Shown: positions 1-9,709 of the stretch, piece after piece
Position numbering within the stretch: the first letter of the stretch is position 1
Layout: every line of letters starts with the position of its first letter
NCBI GenBank assembly: GCA_002753725.1
Contig: PEAL01000008.1
Coordinates: 1 to 38,309, forward strand
Origin: Deltaproteobacteria bacterium
GTDB taxonomy: Bacteria > Desulfobacterota > Desulfobacteria > Desulfobacterales > Magnetomoraceae
DNA length: 38,309 nucleotides
Direction of reading: 5' to 3'
Translations under genes and position numbers: made by a program
The notes under the pieces: model-generated
What the model saw: only the letters and a program-made list of their open reading frames with translations
Database searches by the model: none
What the model was told of the DNA's origin: nothing

Positions 1-48
1 TTTAAATAAAATTCTTTTTATTTTTTCTTCTATGGGGCCTGCCCCTAC

Positions 49-136
49 ACGTTCTCGGACATAGGTTTGATTTCGGTTTTTGTTTGAGGGCAAACACAAG
101 GTTTGCCCCTACAGTTTGTCTTCGTACATAGGTTTG
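49..136. repeat. Degenerate direct repeat GCCCCTACA...ACATAGGTTTG (two units) with internal inverted repeat GGGCAAAC-ACAAG-GTTTGCCC
   Basis: gcccctacacgttctcggacataggtttg (about 49-70) and gcccctacagtttgtcttcgtacataggtttg (about 105-136); hairpin arms 88-95/101-108. Confidence 0.55.
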
Positions 137-268
137 TTAGTGGTATTGTTCAAATCAAAAGTCCGACTTTTTGGGAATGCGCCCGCTAATCTCTATTCGT
201 CACTCGTCCGCAAGGAAACATAAAATAACCCTTCAGAATCAGTTATAATCAGAAAATATTTAACAAAC

Positions 269-445
269 GAATCACGATTAAATATCTTTCCCATTTGAAG
301 CCCCTTGGTGGAGTCCTAAAGCTTTAGCTTTGGGAGTTCCTTAGATTTTCAATGCGTTGTTTTTCTGTAACTCCCAAAGCTAAAGCTTTGGGACTCCAAT
401 CTAAAATGAGGAACTTATTTTTCGAGTATTCCTAAGGATCGATTC
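269..445. repeat. Dispersed intergenic repeat, full composite copy A: two inverted half-elements around a 29-bp-stem core
   Basis: Arms 310-338 (GGAGTCCTAAAGCTTTAGCTTTGGGAGTT) and 369-397 (AACTCCCAAAGCTAAAGCTTTGGGACTCC) pair 28/29; flanks match other copies at 3135-3235, 13891-13925 and 27826-27888. Confidence 0.85.
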
Positions 446-464
446 GACATTTAAGGAACCCCAT

Positions 465-2498
465 TTAATAACGTTCAAACTCACTATCTAAAGAATCATC
501 ACGATTATTTCCCAAATCAATCAATGCGCCTGCCCCCTGTTGTTGAATGCCTTGAGGCCGTCCAGAAAAACCACTACTTTCTTTGTGTATGGGTCTATTT
601 TTTACGTTAGATGATACCATTTTAGTTTTGTGTTTAACCGGCTGTCCTTGATGATAACCATACCCACGACTTGAATCATTCAATTTAAAGAATGCGATGG
701 TATCCTGTAGTTGTAACGCCTGACTGGAAAGTTCTTCAGATGTTGAAGACATTTCTTCAGAGGCTGAAGCATTTTGTTGAATGACCTGATCCAGTTGTTG
801 AATAGCTCTGTTGATTTGCTCGGCACCGGTATTCTGTTCATTGCTGGCAGCACTGATTTCCTGTACCAGCTCAGCAGTGCGTTGGATATCTGGAACCATT
901 CTGTCGAGCATTTCTCCAGCGGATTCCGCAATTTCTACACTGGATCCTGACAGTTTGCTAATTTCTGCTGCAGCTGTTTGACTGCGCTCTGCCAGTTTTC
1001 GAACTTCAGAAGCCACCACAGCAAATCCTTTGCCATGTTCACCTGCACGCGCAGCTTCGATGGCAGCGTTCAGCGCCAATAGATCGGTTTGACGAGCAAT
1101 TTCTTCAACAATGGATATTTTTTCAGCAATGTCTTTCATGGCTTTTACTGCATGGACAACAGATTCTCCGCCAACCTTGGCATCTTCTGCTGATTTAATG
1201 GCAATTTTTTCAGTCTGTGATGCATTATCTGCATTTTGACGAATATTGGAAGCCATTTCTTCCATTGATGACGATGCCTGCTCTGCGGCTGCTGCCTGTT
1301 CAGTGGCCCCTTGTGATAATTCTTCAGCCGTTGAACTCAGTTCCTGACTTCCGGCGGATACATTATCTGCTGCTTCCTTGATGGCGGTAATAATTTCAGA
1401 CAGCTTTGCGGTCATGGCTTTCATATTATTCAAGAGTGCCCCAATTTCATCATTACTGGTAATTTCAATTTGTTTGCTCAAATCGCCATTGGCCAAAAAT
1501 TTTGTAACTTCAACGGCCTTGAAGATTCCTCGAGTTATGGTTTTAACAATCCATGTGGCAATCAAAATACTAAAAATCATCGCAATGACGGCAACGATAA
1601 TAATCGTAACAATACTTCGATCATTGGAGGCCACCAGTGCAGGACCAAGTTTATCCTGAACAGCTTTGATGGACAGTTTGACATCCTCTGTGTTCTCCGC
1701 AATTTGTGGACCGAGTTTATCCAGTTCATTTTTAATCACTTTATTTCTTTCGGAAATAATACCCACCAGTCCATCAAATGTTTTTATGTAAAGCTCTTTT
1801 TCCTGAACTATTGTTGATAGAAGCTTTCGTCGGTTTGGATTTTCAACCTCCTTATCTAAAATCTGCAATTGTTCTTGTAACAGATTAAATTCTTTGTGAA
1901 CTCTGTCTATGGATGCTTGGTCATTGCTTTCTAAAAACTTAACCACATATAAGCGCGCCAATAAGAGATGCTTCAATGAAACGCCTGAATGAAATGCGGC
2001 ACTGATATCATTATCTTTCTCTGCTGAATCCATGATACTGGAAAGCGTTTTTTCCAGTAAGGGCCCTTTGATATTCAAGATATCTTTTACAGCATGGTTT
2101 CGTTGTTTCATAAATTCAACCACCCGGTTAAAGGCGTTATGATAATCCTCTTTTTCTTTATCCACAGCATTGATCTTAGCTGCTCTTTGAGGATCATTAA
2201 TTTCTCGTAGGGCTTCTGAAGTAAATTCTTCCACTTTTTGAAAATAGTCGTTAAATTGCTCCAGATCTTGATCGCTCCCTGTGATGAGAAAATCTTTCAC
2301 ATTCATTCGAACCATGAGCATGTTTGCCTGGAGGCGTCCTGCAAGATTGGTATCTCGTGCCATTTCACGATATTCATTAAATCCGTTTGATGCCTTTTTT
2401 AAAGCAAGCAATGAAACGATTCCCATGACAATCATTAATAAGAGAACACATGAAAAACCAATGATAATTTTCTTTGCAATACTGACATTTTTAAACAT
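465..2498 (-). CDS. Methyl-accepting chemotaxis protein (TM - periplasmic helical sensor - TM - HAMP - MA signalling domain)
   Basis: N-terminal TM helix, second TM ([24 protein letters not shown]), and the canonical MCP hairpin signature [41 protein letters not shown]. Confidence 0.96.
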   Translation of the reverse strand: MFKNVSIAKKIIIGFSCVLLLMIVMGIVSLLALKKASNGFNEYREMARDTNLAGRLQANMLMVRMNVKDFLITGSDQDLEQFNDYFQKVEEFTSEALREINDPQRAAKINAVDKEKEDYHNAFNRVVEFMKQRNHAVKDILNIKGPLLEKTLSSIMDSAEKDNDISAAFHSGVSLKHLLLARLYVVKFLESNDQASIDRVHKEFNLLQEQLQILDKEVENPNRRKLLSTIVQEKELYIKTFDGLVGIISERNKVIKNELDKLGPQIAENTEDVKLSIKAVQDKLGPALVASNDRSIVTIIIVAVIAMIFSILIATWIVKTITRGIFKAVEVTKFLANGDLSKQIEITSNDEIGALLNNMKAMTAKLSEIITAIKEAADNVSAGSQELSSTAEELSQGATEQAAAAEQASSSMEEMASNIRQNADNASQTEKIAIKSAEDAKVGGESVVHAVKAMKDIAEKISIVEEIARQTDLLALNAAIEAARAGEHGKGFAVVASEVRKLAERSQTAAAEISKLSGSSVEIAESAGEMLDRMVPDIQRTAELVQEISAASNEQNTGAEQINRAIQQLDQVIQQNASASEEMSSTSEELSSQALQLQDTIAFFKLNDSSRGYGYHQGQPVKHKTKMVSSNVKNRPIHKESSGFSGRPQGIQQQGAGALIDLGNNRDDSLDSEFERY

Positions 2499-2815
2499 AA
2501 CTTCCTCCTTTGTTGAATGTAATTTTAAACATTAAAAATAAAAACCTTTTATTTTTAATATGTTATTTTGTATGATGATTTGATTAATTTTGCAATAAGG
2601 ATAAAAAACATCCTCATTTAGCAAATCCAAAGGTTCGGGGAACATCTGATTCAGACAATAATGATGGATACGATAAAAGACTAAGTAACATACTATAAAT
2701 AAAAGATTTTTTTGCGCTTTATACACTGATAAAAGCAAATCTTGTGCCATTATGTAACAATAAAAGCAAGTATTTGATTTTATTTATATTAATCGACCTT
2801 ATTATAAAAAAAGGA

Positions 2816-2944
2816 TTATTTGAAAGGGTGCAACAAAGGTTGCGGCGGAAAGATCGACAACATTAATATTTCTATGTGAAATAAGAATGTTAGACGTTTG
2901 GACAAAATGTTCAACAGAGACAAAAGTTGCACCCCTTTTATTTG
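2816..2944. mobile_element. Putative MITE-like element, about 115 bp, TIR AAAGGGTGCAAC/GTTGCACCCCTT, flanked by direct repeat TTATTTG
   Basis: TIRs 2823-2834 and 2926-2937 match 11/12; TTATTTG at 2816-2822 and 2938-2944; central imperfect hairpin AACATTAATATTTC-TATGT-GAAATAAGAATGTT. Confidence 0.55.
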
Positions 2945-3134
2945 TATCGCATCCCCCTTCTTTATATGCCTATAAAAAAAGGCAGTCTAATCAGGCGGTG
3001 AAACGGGCACAAGATTTTCCAGAAAATTTGATTATTTTGTCAAGTGTGATATCAATAAATACGTTGAAACAATTAACCATCAGGATAGAGACTCTCTATC
3101 CTGAGCCAGCAAAAAAACTTGAACATTGAGTCTA

Positions 3135-3235
3135 ATTTAAAGCACCGACTTTTTGGGAACTCCCAAAGCTAAAGCTTTGGGGCTCCACCAAGGGACTCCA
3201 AATGGGAAAGTTATTTAATCGCGATTCCTAAGTAC
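3135..3235 (+). repeat. Dispersed intergenic repeat, copy B (half-element plus core hairpin)
   Basis: ACTCCCAAAGCTAAAGCTTTGGGGCTCCACCAAGGGACTCCAAATGGGAAAGTTATTTAATCGCGATTCCTAAG matches the reverse complement of 27826-27888 and the left half of copy A. Confidence 0.8.
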
Positions 3236-3306
3236 CATTATACATCATCCCTTTCCAGCCAGTTTACCGGGAAAAGGGGTACACACAATTAATATTTAGG
3301 TCAACC

Positions 3307-4791
3307 ATGAAAACGATCATCGTATCACTTGCTCTATCAATCATCATTCTTTCTTCTGGATTTGCTGAAACTAAGCACGATTATGCTCAAGTCAGAGTCA
3401 GAAGTATCAACCGCCAACACATTTTAAGCCTTACACAAAAAGGTGTGGATATCGATCATGTATGGGATGACAAGGCTGTCATATATATTCGTTCCGACCG
3501 CCTGTCCCTTTTAGATGATATGAACCTTCCCTACACAGTTCAACCAGATATTAGAAACACCAATGGTTATCATTCTGTTGATGACATTGCTAATCACCTT
3601 AAAGCTCTGGAGAGAGATTATCCCGATATTTGCAAATTATACAGTATAGGTAAATCTTATGAAGGCCGTGATCTTTGGTTTATGAAAATTTCAGACAATG
3701 TTACTGAAGAAGAAGATGAACCAGAGGTTAAGTATATATCAAGCATGCACGGTGATGAGCCTGTTGGAATGGAGCTTTGTCTGAATTTTATTGATTATTT
3801 AACAAACAATTATGGAACAGATTCAAACGTAACAGCCCTGGTCAATGACATTGAACTATGGATTATGCCACTGATGAACCCTGATGGATACGTTCATCAA
3901 AGACGATACTCTATGGAAAATATCGATCTCAATCGTGATTTTCCAGATCGTGTTCTTGATAACAATAACACCACTGAAGGCCGGGCCGTTGAAACCGCAC
4001 ATCTCATGAATTTTGGCTTTTCCCATTCATTTGTTCTGGCGGCCAATTTTCATACCGGCGCACTGGTTGTCAATTATCCTTATGATTCTGATTTTTATTC
4101 CTATAATTATTATTCAGCAACACCGGATGATGATTTATTTCAAGAACTTGCCTTATCCTATTCTCTCTTAAATCAATCAATGTATACCAGTTATGATTTT
4201 TATCAGGGAATTACCAATGGCGTTCAATGGTATACGGCTTATGGAAGTATGCAGGATTGGAATTATGTCTGGCGGGGATGTAACGAAGTAACAATAGAAT
4301 TATTTAATATTAAATGGCCATCATTTTCAACAATTGCGAGCATTTGGAAGGATAACCGTGAATCGATGCTCAAATATATTCAGTGGTCTTTGCAAGGTAT
4401 CCGAGGAATGATTACCAATGCTGAAACCGGTCAGCCGGTCAATGCTGTTGCGCGTGTCATTGGCATTGACCACGATACATACACCGATCCAGATGTTGGA
4501 GATTACCATCGTATCCTTTTACCGGGTACTTATGACATGGAATTTTCAGCGGAAGGGTATTTTCCTCAAAAAATAAATAGTATTGTTGTTGATGATTCAG
4601 ATAAAGCCACACGGATTGACATTCGTTTAACCCCCAGATACCGTTTTGCGAATATCCAAAGTGCGATCATTATTTTAAAGGCAATGTCTGATATTCCGGT
4701 TGATATCCCTTTGTCCACGTTTGATATGAATCATGATGGAAAAGTGGGATTACCAGAAGCTGTTTTTTCAATGAAAATGATCGCGGAGTAA
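3307..4791 (+). CDS. Secreted M14 zinc carboxypeptidase with carboxypeptidase regulatory-like domain and C-terminal dockerin/EF-hand-like segment
   Basis: Signal peptide; zinc motif MHGDEPVGMELC (HxxE), FHTGALVVNYPYD, NEVTIELFN (catalytic E); GIRGMITNAETGQPV beta-sandwich domain; C-terminal DMNHDGKVGLPEAVFSMKM. Confidence 0.92.
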   Translation: MKTIIVSLALSIIILSSGFAETKHDYAQVRVRSINRQHILSLTQKGVDIDHVWDDKAVIYIRSDRLSLLDDMNLPYTVQPDIRNTNGYHSVDDIANHLKALERDYPDICKLYSIGKSYEGRDLWFMKISDNVTEEEDEPEVKYISSMHGDEPVGMELCLNFIDYLTNNYGTDSNVTALVNDIELWIMPLMNPDGYVHQRRYSMENIDLNRDFPDRVLDNNNTTEGRAVETAHLMNFGFSHSFVLAANFHTGALVVNYPYDSDFYSYNYYSATPDDDLFQELALSYSLLNQSMYTSYDFYQGITNGVQWYTAYGSMQDWNYVWRGCNEVTIELFNIKWPSFSTIASIWKDNRESMLKYIQWSLQGIRGMITNAETGQPVNAVARVIGIDHDTYTDPDVGDYHRILLPGTYDMEFSAEGYFPQKINSIVVDDSDKATRIDIRLTPRYRFANIQSAIIILKAMSDIPVDIPLSTFDMNHDGKVGLPEAVFSMKMIAE

Positions 4792-4805
4792 GGGTGAGTT
4801 AAATT

Positions 4806-4862
4806 GGCGTCCCAAATCTTTAGATGTGGGACTCACTTATATTTTCAATAACATAAGGAACC
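4806..4862 (+). repeat. Dispersed intergenic repeat, partial copy C
   Basis: ggcgtcccaaatctttagatgtgggactcacttatattttcaataacataagg resembles the core arms of copies A and F. Confidence 0.55.
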
Positions 4863-4869
4863 TGAATCC

Positions 4870-6681
4870 ATGACAAGTGCTTTTAATACCCCTCAACTGA
4901 AACTTGCCTTTGATTTTGCTGAGCATACTGGACGACATATCTTTCTTACCGGTAAAGCTGGCACGGGAAAAACAACCTTTCTTCATAATTTTAAAGAAGC
5001 ATCATCCAAGCGGATGATCGTTGTCGCACCCACCGGCGTTGCGGCTATAAATGCTGGCGGAGTGACCATTCATTCGTTTTTTCAAATGCCTTTTGGTCCT
5101 CATCTCCCTGAATATACATGGGGGTTCTCTTCTCAGAGTAGCAAATATTCGTCAACAATCAGCACTCAAAAATTGAATCGTACAAAAATCAGTATTATTA
5201 GAAACCTCGATTTACTGATCATTGACGAAATCAGTATGGTCAGAGCTGATTTGCTTGATGGTATCGATAGTGTATTACGTCGATTCAAAGATCGTAATAG
5301 ACCTTTTGGCGGTGTTCAACTCCTTATGATAGGAGACCTTCAACAATTGGCCCCCATTGTGAAAAATGATGAATGGCAATTGCTTAAAGACTACTATGAC
5401 ACCTTATTTTTCTTTGGTAGCAGGGCCTTGAAGAATACAGATTATATCAGCATTGAGTTGGATCATATTTTTCGACAAAATGATGTCCATTTTATCAATC
5501 TACTGAATAACATCAGAGATAACAATATTGATGAGATGACGTTAACAGAAATAAATAAAAAATACAGGCCCAATTTTGTCGACAATGATGATGATGGATA
5601 TATAACGCTAACGACTCACAATCACCAGGCCAGAACAATGAACCAGGGTAAACTGGAAAAAATTTCAACAAAAAAACATACGTTTATTGCTGAAATACAG
5701 GGAGAATTTCCCAGCAAGGTGTATCCAACGGATCCTGAACTCACGATAAAAATTGGTGCCCAGGTGATGTTCGTTAAAAATGATTCTTCCCCGGATAAAC
5801 TTTTTTACAATGGAAAAATCGGTCAAGTTGTTAAAATAAAACAGGACACCATTTATATTCAGTGTCCTGATGATGATCAACAAATATCTGTTGAAAGGGT
5901 TGAGTGGCACAATATTCAATATTCATTAGATAAAGAGAATCAAACCATCAAAGAAACGATCATTGGCACGTTTGAACATTTTCCCCTCAAACTGGCATGG
6001 GCCATTACCATCCATAAAAGCCAGGGACTGACATTTGAAAAGGCGATCATCGATGCCCAGTCTGCCTTTGCACATGGTCAGGTGTATGTGGCATTAAGCC
6101 GATGTAAAACATTGGAGGGCATTATTTTAATTTCGCGCATTTCAAGAAATTGCATCAAACATAATCCTGAGGTCTTACAATTTTTTAGAAATCTGGCAGG
6201 CAAAGCAACAACCGATGATCTGTTAACCCATTCAAAATATGAATATCAATTGACATTACTGAGGGAAGTGTTCGATTTTACAAAGATTCAAAACACTGTT
6301 CAGGCTTGTTTGAAATTCATCTGTAAAAATAAGAAAAAAATAACGTTGCCCACTGCCGATAGTATGATTCAAATGAATGAATTATTAGAAGGTGAAATTG
6401 TTGATGTTGCATTAAAATTTGATAAACAAATTCAACGGATAGCAGCAGAGAATAAAAACATTGATGAAAATTCATTTTTGCAGGAACGTATCCAAAAAGG
6501 ATGTGCCTATTTTATCGAAAAAACAGAATCCATTGTTTCAAGTGTTATCGATGATCTAAGCATCGATGTCACAAATAAAGACATCAAAAAAGAATTAAAA
6601 AACAATATGGCCACCTTGCAAAATGACGTTCAAACGAAATTATCAAAACTGAGAGACCATCTCGATAGTGTTCATACTTGA
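4870..6681 (+). CDS. PIF1-like / RecD-like superfamily 1B DNA helicase
   Basis: Walker A FLTGKAGTGKTTFL, VAPTGVAAINAGGVTIHSFFQMPFGP, Walker B LLIIDEISMVRADLLD, C-terminal LAWAITIHKSQGLTFEKAIID..QVYVALSRCKTLEGI. Confidence 0.94.
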   Translation: MTSAFNTPQLKLAFDFAEHTGRHIFLTGKAGTGKTTFLHNFKEASSKRMIVVAPTGVAAINAGGVTIHSFFQMPFGPHLPEYTWGFSSQSSKYSSTISTQKLNRTKISIIRNLDLLIIDEISMVRADLLDGIDSVLRRFKDRNRPFGGVQLLMIGDLQQLAPIVKNDEWQLLKDYYDTLFFFGSRALKNTDYISIELDHIFRQNDVHFINLLNNIRDNNIDEMTLTEINKKYRPNFVDNDDDGYITLTTHNHQARTMNQGKLEKISTKKHTFIAEIQGEFPSKVYPTDPELTIKIGAQVMFVKNDSSPDKLFYNGKIGQVVKIKQDTIYIQCPDDDQQISVERVEWHNIQYSLDKENQTIKETIIGTFEHFPLKLAWAITIHKSQGLTFEKAIIDAQSAFAHGQVYVALSRCKTLEGIILISRISRNCIKHNPEVLQFFRNLAGKATTDDLLTHSKYEYQLTLLREVFDFTKIQNTVQACLKFICKNKKKITLPTADSMIQMNELLEGEIVDVALKFDKQIQRIAAENKNIDENSFLQERIQKGCAYFIEKTESIVSSVIDDLSIDVTNKDIKKELKNNMATLQNDVQTKLSKLRDHLDSVHT

Positions 6682-6789
6682 TTTTTACTGATGAGATTGA
6701 TATGAAACAAAAGATTATTATTGAATGGGCCGATCTTTCTTGAGATCATCCTGTTCCTGGTTTCCATTTCCTTTAACAATGAGGATACA

Positions 6790-6825
6790 TGGGAAAAATA
6801 TTAAATCGTGATTGCTAAGGAGCAA
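6790..6825 (+). repeat. Dispersed intergenic repeat, partial copy D (end half)
   Basis: GGGAAAAATATTAAATCGTGATTGCTAAGG resembles GGGAAAGTTATTTAATCGCGATTCCTAAG of copy B; its terminal AAGGAG lies at SD distance from ATG 6829. Confidence 0.6.
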
Positions 6826-6828
6826 CGT

Positions 6829-7587
6829 ATGAAAAAATGGAAATGTAAAGTTTGCGGCTATGTTCATTCGGGAGATACACCGCCTGAAAAATGCCCGGTG
6901 TGTGGTGCCCCGGAAAAAGAGTTTATTGAAATTTCGGATGAAGCCCCGGCTCAGAACACGGAAGTCCAATGGCAGTGTTCTGTTTGTAAATACATCAGTA
7001 AAACTGCGGAACCACCCGATACATGTCCGGTTTGCGGCGCGGATCGATCCAAATTTGTTCGTTTGGGCTCTGAAGAATTGCCACCACCTGAGACTTCTTC
7101 ACAAGACGATTATGGACAGGCTGACAGTGAAGACTCCTCGCTAACCAAAATTTTTAATATCATTTACGATCTTGTGATTATGCATCATTTGCATCCCATT
7201 AGTGTTCATATTCCCAACGGTATCATCCCTGTCACTGTTATATTTGTTCTACTGTCCGCATTGTTAGGGTCGAGTAGTGTTGGGCTGGCTGCTTTTTATA
7301 ATACTGTCTTCGTTACATTGTCCATGCCCATTGTTCTTTTTACCGGATATGTTGAATGGAAACGACGATATGGCGGAACATACACGAATTTTTTTATCAC
7401 AAAGATGATTTGCGGCGGAGTTGTTTTTGCAATGGCCGCTATCTTAACGTTGTGGGGAATCTTTGATCCAGGTGTTACCCAAGCCAATGGTGAAATTTCC
7501 TGGATGTACGTTATTTTTTATATGATTATGCTTGCAGCAGCCGGTGTTGCAGGGCATTTGGGTGGTAAGCTTGTTTTTAAGGAATAA
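6829..7587 (+). CDS. Membrane protein with two N-terminal rubredoxin-like domains and a DUF2231-like membrane domain (ORF track starts at 6808; 6829 preferred)
   Basis: Two CxxC...CPxCG modules ([27 protein letters not shown] and [27 protein letters not shown]) followed by about 4 TM helices ([26 protein letters not shown]...); AAGGAG SD before ATG 6829. Confidence 0.85.
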   Translation: MKKWKCKVCGYVHSGDTPPEKCPVCGAPEKEFIEISDEAPAQNTEVQWQCSVCKYISKTAEPPDTCPVCGADRSKFVRLGSEELPPPETSSQDDYGQADSEDSSLTKIFNIIYDLVIMHHLHPISVHIPNGIIPVTVIFVLLSALLGSSSVGLAAFYNTVFVTLSMPIVLFTGYVEWKRRYGGTYTNFFITKMICGGVVFAMAAILTLWGIFDPGVTQANGEISWMYVIFYMIMLAAAGVAGHLGGKLVFKE

Positions 7588-7592
7588 GTCTG

Positions 7593-8552
7593 ATGAAACA
7601 ATGGATTGATCAATTTAAACATTGCCACATCCTTGTCATTGGCGATTGCATGATTGATGAATATGTATGGGGAAAGATCGATCGTATATCCCCTGAGGCC
7701 CCTGTTCCTGTTGTGGAAGTCAAGCGTGACAATGCAACATTGGGTGGTGCCGGTAACGTTGTGAATAACCTGGCCACGTTAAAGGCTTCTGTTTCTATTG
7801 TGGGTACTGTCGGCCAGGGAAATAATGGCAAGCGTTTGATCGACATGTTTCAGGCCATTGGTGTCAATACTGACGGCCTGGTTGAAGACATCACGCGATC
7901 TACGACCATTAAAACACGGATCATGGCATCTGAACAACATGTCCTGAGAATTGACAGAGAAACCTCTTTTCCCATATCCAAACAGATTGAAGATACCATC
8001 ACTCGCAATATCAGGACGTCCATCCAGGATGTCGATTTGGTCATTGTTTCAGACTATGGAAAAGGTTTACTTACGCCGGTGTTGCTGCAATCGATCATGC
8101 AACTGGCCGCCACCCATAACAAGCAGGTGATGGTGGATCCTAAAGGGTTCAATTATGAAAAGTATCAGGGGGCCAGTCTGATTACACCCAATCGGAAGGA
8201 AGCTTCTTTGGCTGCCAATATGGATATTTCTGATATGTCCTCCCTGATCAGTGCAGGGCAGCACATTATGCAAAAAGTGGGGCTTCAGCGGCTGCTCATT
8301 ACTTGCGGTAAGGATGGCATGGTTTTGTTTGAACCGGATGAATTGCCATATCATATTGAAACCTGTGCAAAACAAGTATTTGATGTTTCTGGCGCCGGTG
8401 ATACAGTGGTGTCTGTGATGGGCCTGGCATTGGCTGCTGGGGCTGCCTATCGAGAAGCGGCATCGCTTGCCAATTTTGCAGCCGGCATTGTTGTTGGAAA
8501 AGTTGGAACAGCAACAATTTCTCAAGATGAATTGCGAAATGCCATTGTATGA
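7593..8552 (+). CDS. rfaE1: D-glycero-beta-D-manno-heptose-7-phosphate kinase (RfaE domain I, PfkB-family)
   Basis: HILVIGDCMIDEYVWGKIDRISPEAPVPVVEV, LGGAGNVVNNLA, DPKG, DVSGAGDTVVSVMGLALAAG. Confidence 0.95.
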   Translation: MKQWIDQFKHCHILVIGDCMIDEYVWGKIDRISPEAPVPVVEVKRDNATLGGAGNVVNNLATLKASVSIVGTVGQGNNGKRLIDMFQAIGVNTDGLVEDITRSTTIKTRIMASEQHVLRIDRETSFPISKQIEDTITRNIRTSIQDVDLVIVSDYGKGLLTPVLLQSIMQLAATHNKQVMVDPKGFNYEKYQGASLITPNRKEASLAANMDISDMSSLISAGQHIMQKVGLQRLLITCGKDGMVLFEPDELPYHIETCAKQVFDVSGAGDTVVSVMGLALAAGAAYREAASLANFAAGIVVGKVGTATISQDELRNAIV

Positions 8553-8839
8553 ATTTTCTAACAAGCCATTCGGATAGCGTTGACATTCAACTGACCATTC
8601 AACCACGATCATCGGAAAATAAAATTGTGGGTGTCATGGATGCACGTCTGAAATTAAAAATAAAAGCACCTCCGGTTGATGGTGCGGCAAACAAGATGTG
8701 TATTCAGTTTCTATCGAAATCCCTGCATATTCCCAAATCTCATATAGAAATTATCTCTGGAGAAAGCAGTCGAAAAAAACAGGTTCGTATTATGGGTGAT
8801 CCCACTGAATTAAAAAATTTTTTCAAGTCGTTTGTGTGA
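8549..8839 (+). CDS. YggU/DUF167 family protein
   Basis: Small protein with IQPRSSENKIVGV...LKLKIKAPPVDGAANKMCIQFLSK...I..GESSRKKQVRI, typical of the YggU family. Confidence 0.93.
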   Translation: MNFLTSHSDSVDIQLTIQPRSSENKIVGVMDARLKLKIKAPPVDGAANKMCIQFLSKSLHIPKSHIEIISGESSRKKQVRIMGDPTELKNFFKSFV

Positions 8840-9698
8840 TATGAAACCAACTGATATTCCAAAAGTTTCCATTCATGGTGGACATAGCGGTGAATTTTGT
8901 CATCATGCAAAAGACAGCCTTGAAGACATTGTTCTGAAGTATATTCAAAAAGGTTTTGAATGGGTTGGTATCACAGAACATATACCACCGCCCAACAATG
9001 ATCGTCGTTATGAAGATGAAATTGCGGATCACCTGGATGTTTCCTTTTTAACGCAGAAATTTATGCAATATATGCAAAAAGGAAAACAGTTAAAAAGAAA
9101 GTATCAAGATAAGATTACGCTGTATATTGGGTTCGAAACGGAAACCTATACAGGATATGCCGCCCATGTGAAATCCCTGGCACAAAGCTATCAACCGGAT
9201 TATATGGTGGGATCGGTACATCATGTGGATGATATCAATTTTGATTTTTCGCCATCTGTATATGAGCAGGCTGTGGAAAAAGCTGGTGGTATCATTCCTC
9301 TCTATGCACGATATTTTGATAGTCAGTTTGACATGATTCAAATCCTTCAGCCAAAAGTGATCGGTCATTTTGATGTGATTCGTTTATATGATCCGAAATA
9401 TGGCAAGCATTTGAGTGATCCGGACATTGGAAAAAGAATTGATCGTAATTTATCGCTGATTGCCTCACAAAAAATGATTCTCGATTTCAACCTCAGAGCA
9501 TGGTTAAAAGGCGCTGATGAACCTTATCTATCACGGCCCATTTTGGAAAAAGTCCGATCCATGGGAATACCGGTTGTCCCGGGGGATGACTCCCACGGTC
9601 TGGATTCGGTTGGATTGAACATTGAACGTGGAATCAGCTTGCTGCAATCATTGGGGTTTAATACCCGATGGCAACGACCTGTTTTCAGTAATCCATAG
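8832..9698 (+). CDS. PHP-domain histidinol-phosphatase-like protein
   Basis: HGGHSGEFCHHAKDSLEDIVLKYIQKGFEWVGITEHIPPP, ..GFETET, GSVHHVDDI, HFDVIRLY, PVVPGDDSH; HisK-type PHP architecture. Confidence 0.9.
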   Translation: MCDMKPTDIPKVSIHGGHSGEFCHHAKDSLEDIVLKYIQKGFEWVGITEHIPPPNNDRRYEDEIADHLDVSFLTQKFMQYMQKGKQLKRKYQDKITLYIGFETETYTGYAAHVKSLAQSYQPDYMVGSVHHVDDINFDFSPSVYEQAVEKAGGIIPLYARYFDSQFDMIQILQPKVIGHFDVIRLYDPKYGKHLSDPDIGKRIDRNLSLIASQKMILDFNLRAWLKGADEPYLSRPILEKVRSMGIPVVPGDDSHGLDSVGLNIERGISLLQSLGFNTRWQRPVFSNP

Positions 9699-9709
9699 AG
9701 GAAAAAATT

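Noticed and set aside
269-445. CRISPR array
   Set aside because: The repeats are palindromic, irregularly dispersed over kilobases and inverted, without regular spacers or cas genes.
1470-1817. ORFs antisense to the chemotaxis protein (also 1378..1659, 2281..2535, 680..931)
   Set aside because: They lie opposite or out of frame with a strong MCP gene; the proteins are low-complexity with no recognisable domain.
2887-3129. 80-aa ORF between the MCP and carboxypeptidase genes
   Set aside because: Overlaps the MITE-like element and has no clear RBS or domain; treated as chance ORF.
8067-8612. 181-aa antisense ORF opposite rfaE1
   Set aside because: Composition (His/Cys/Gln-rich, no hydrophobic core pattern) looks like an antisense shadow of a conserved gene; no RBS evidence.
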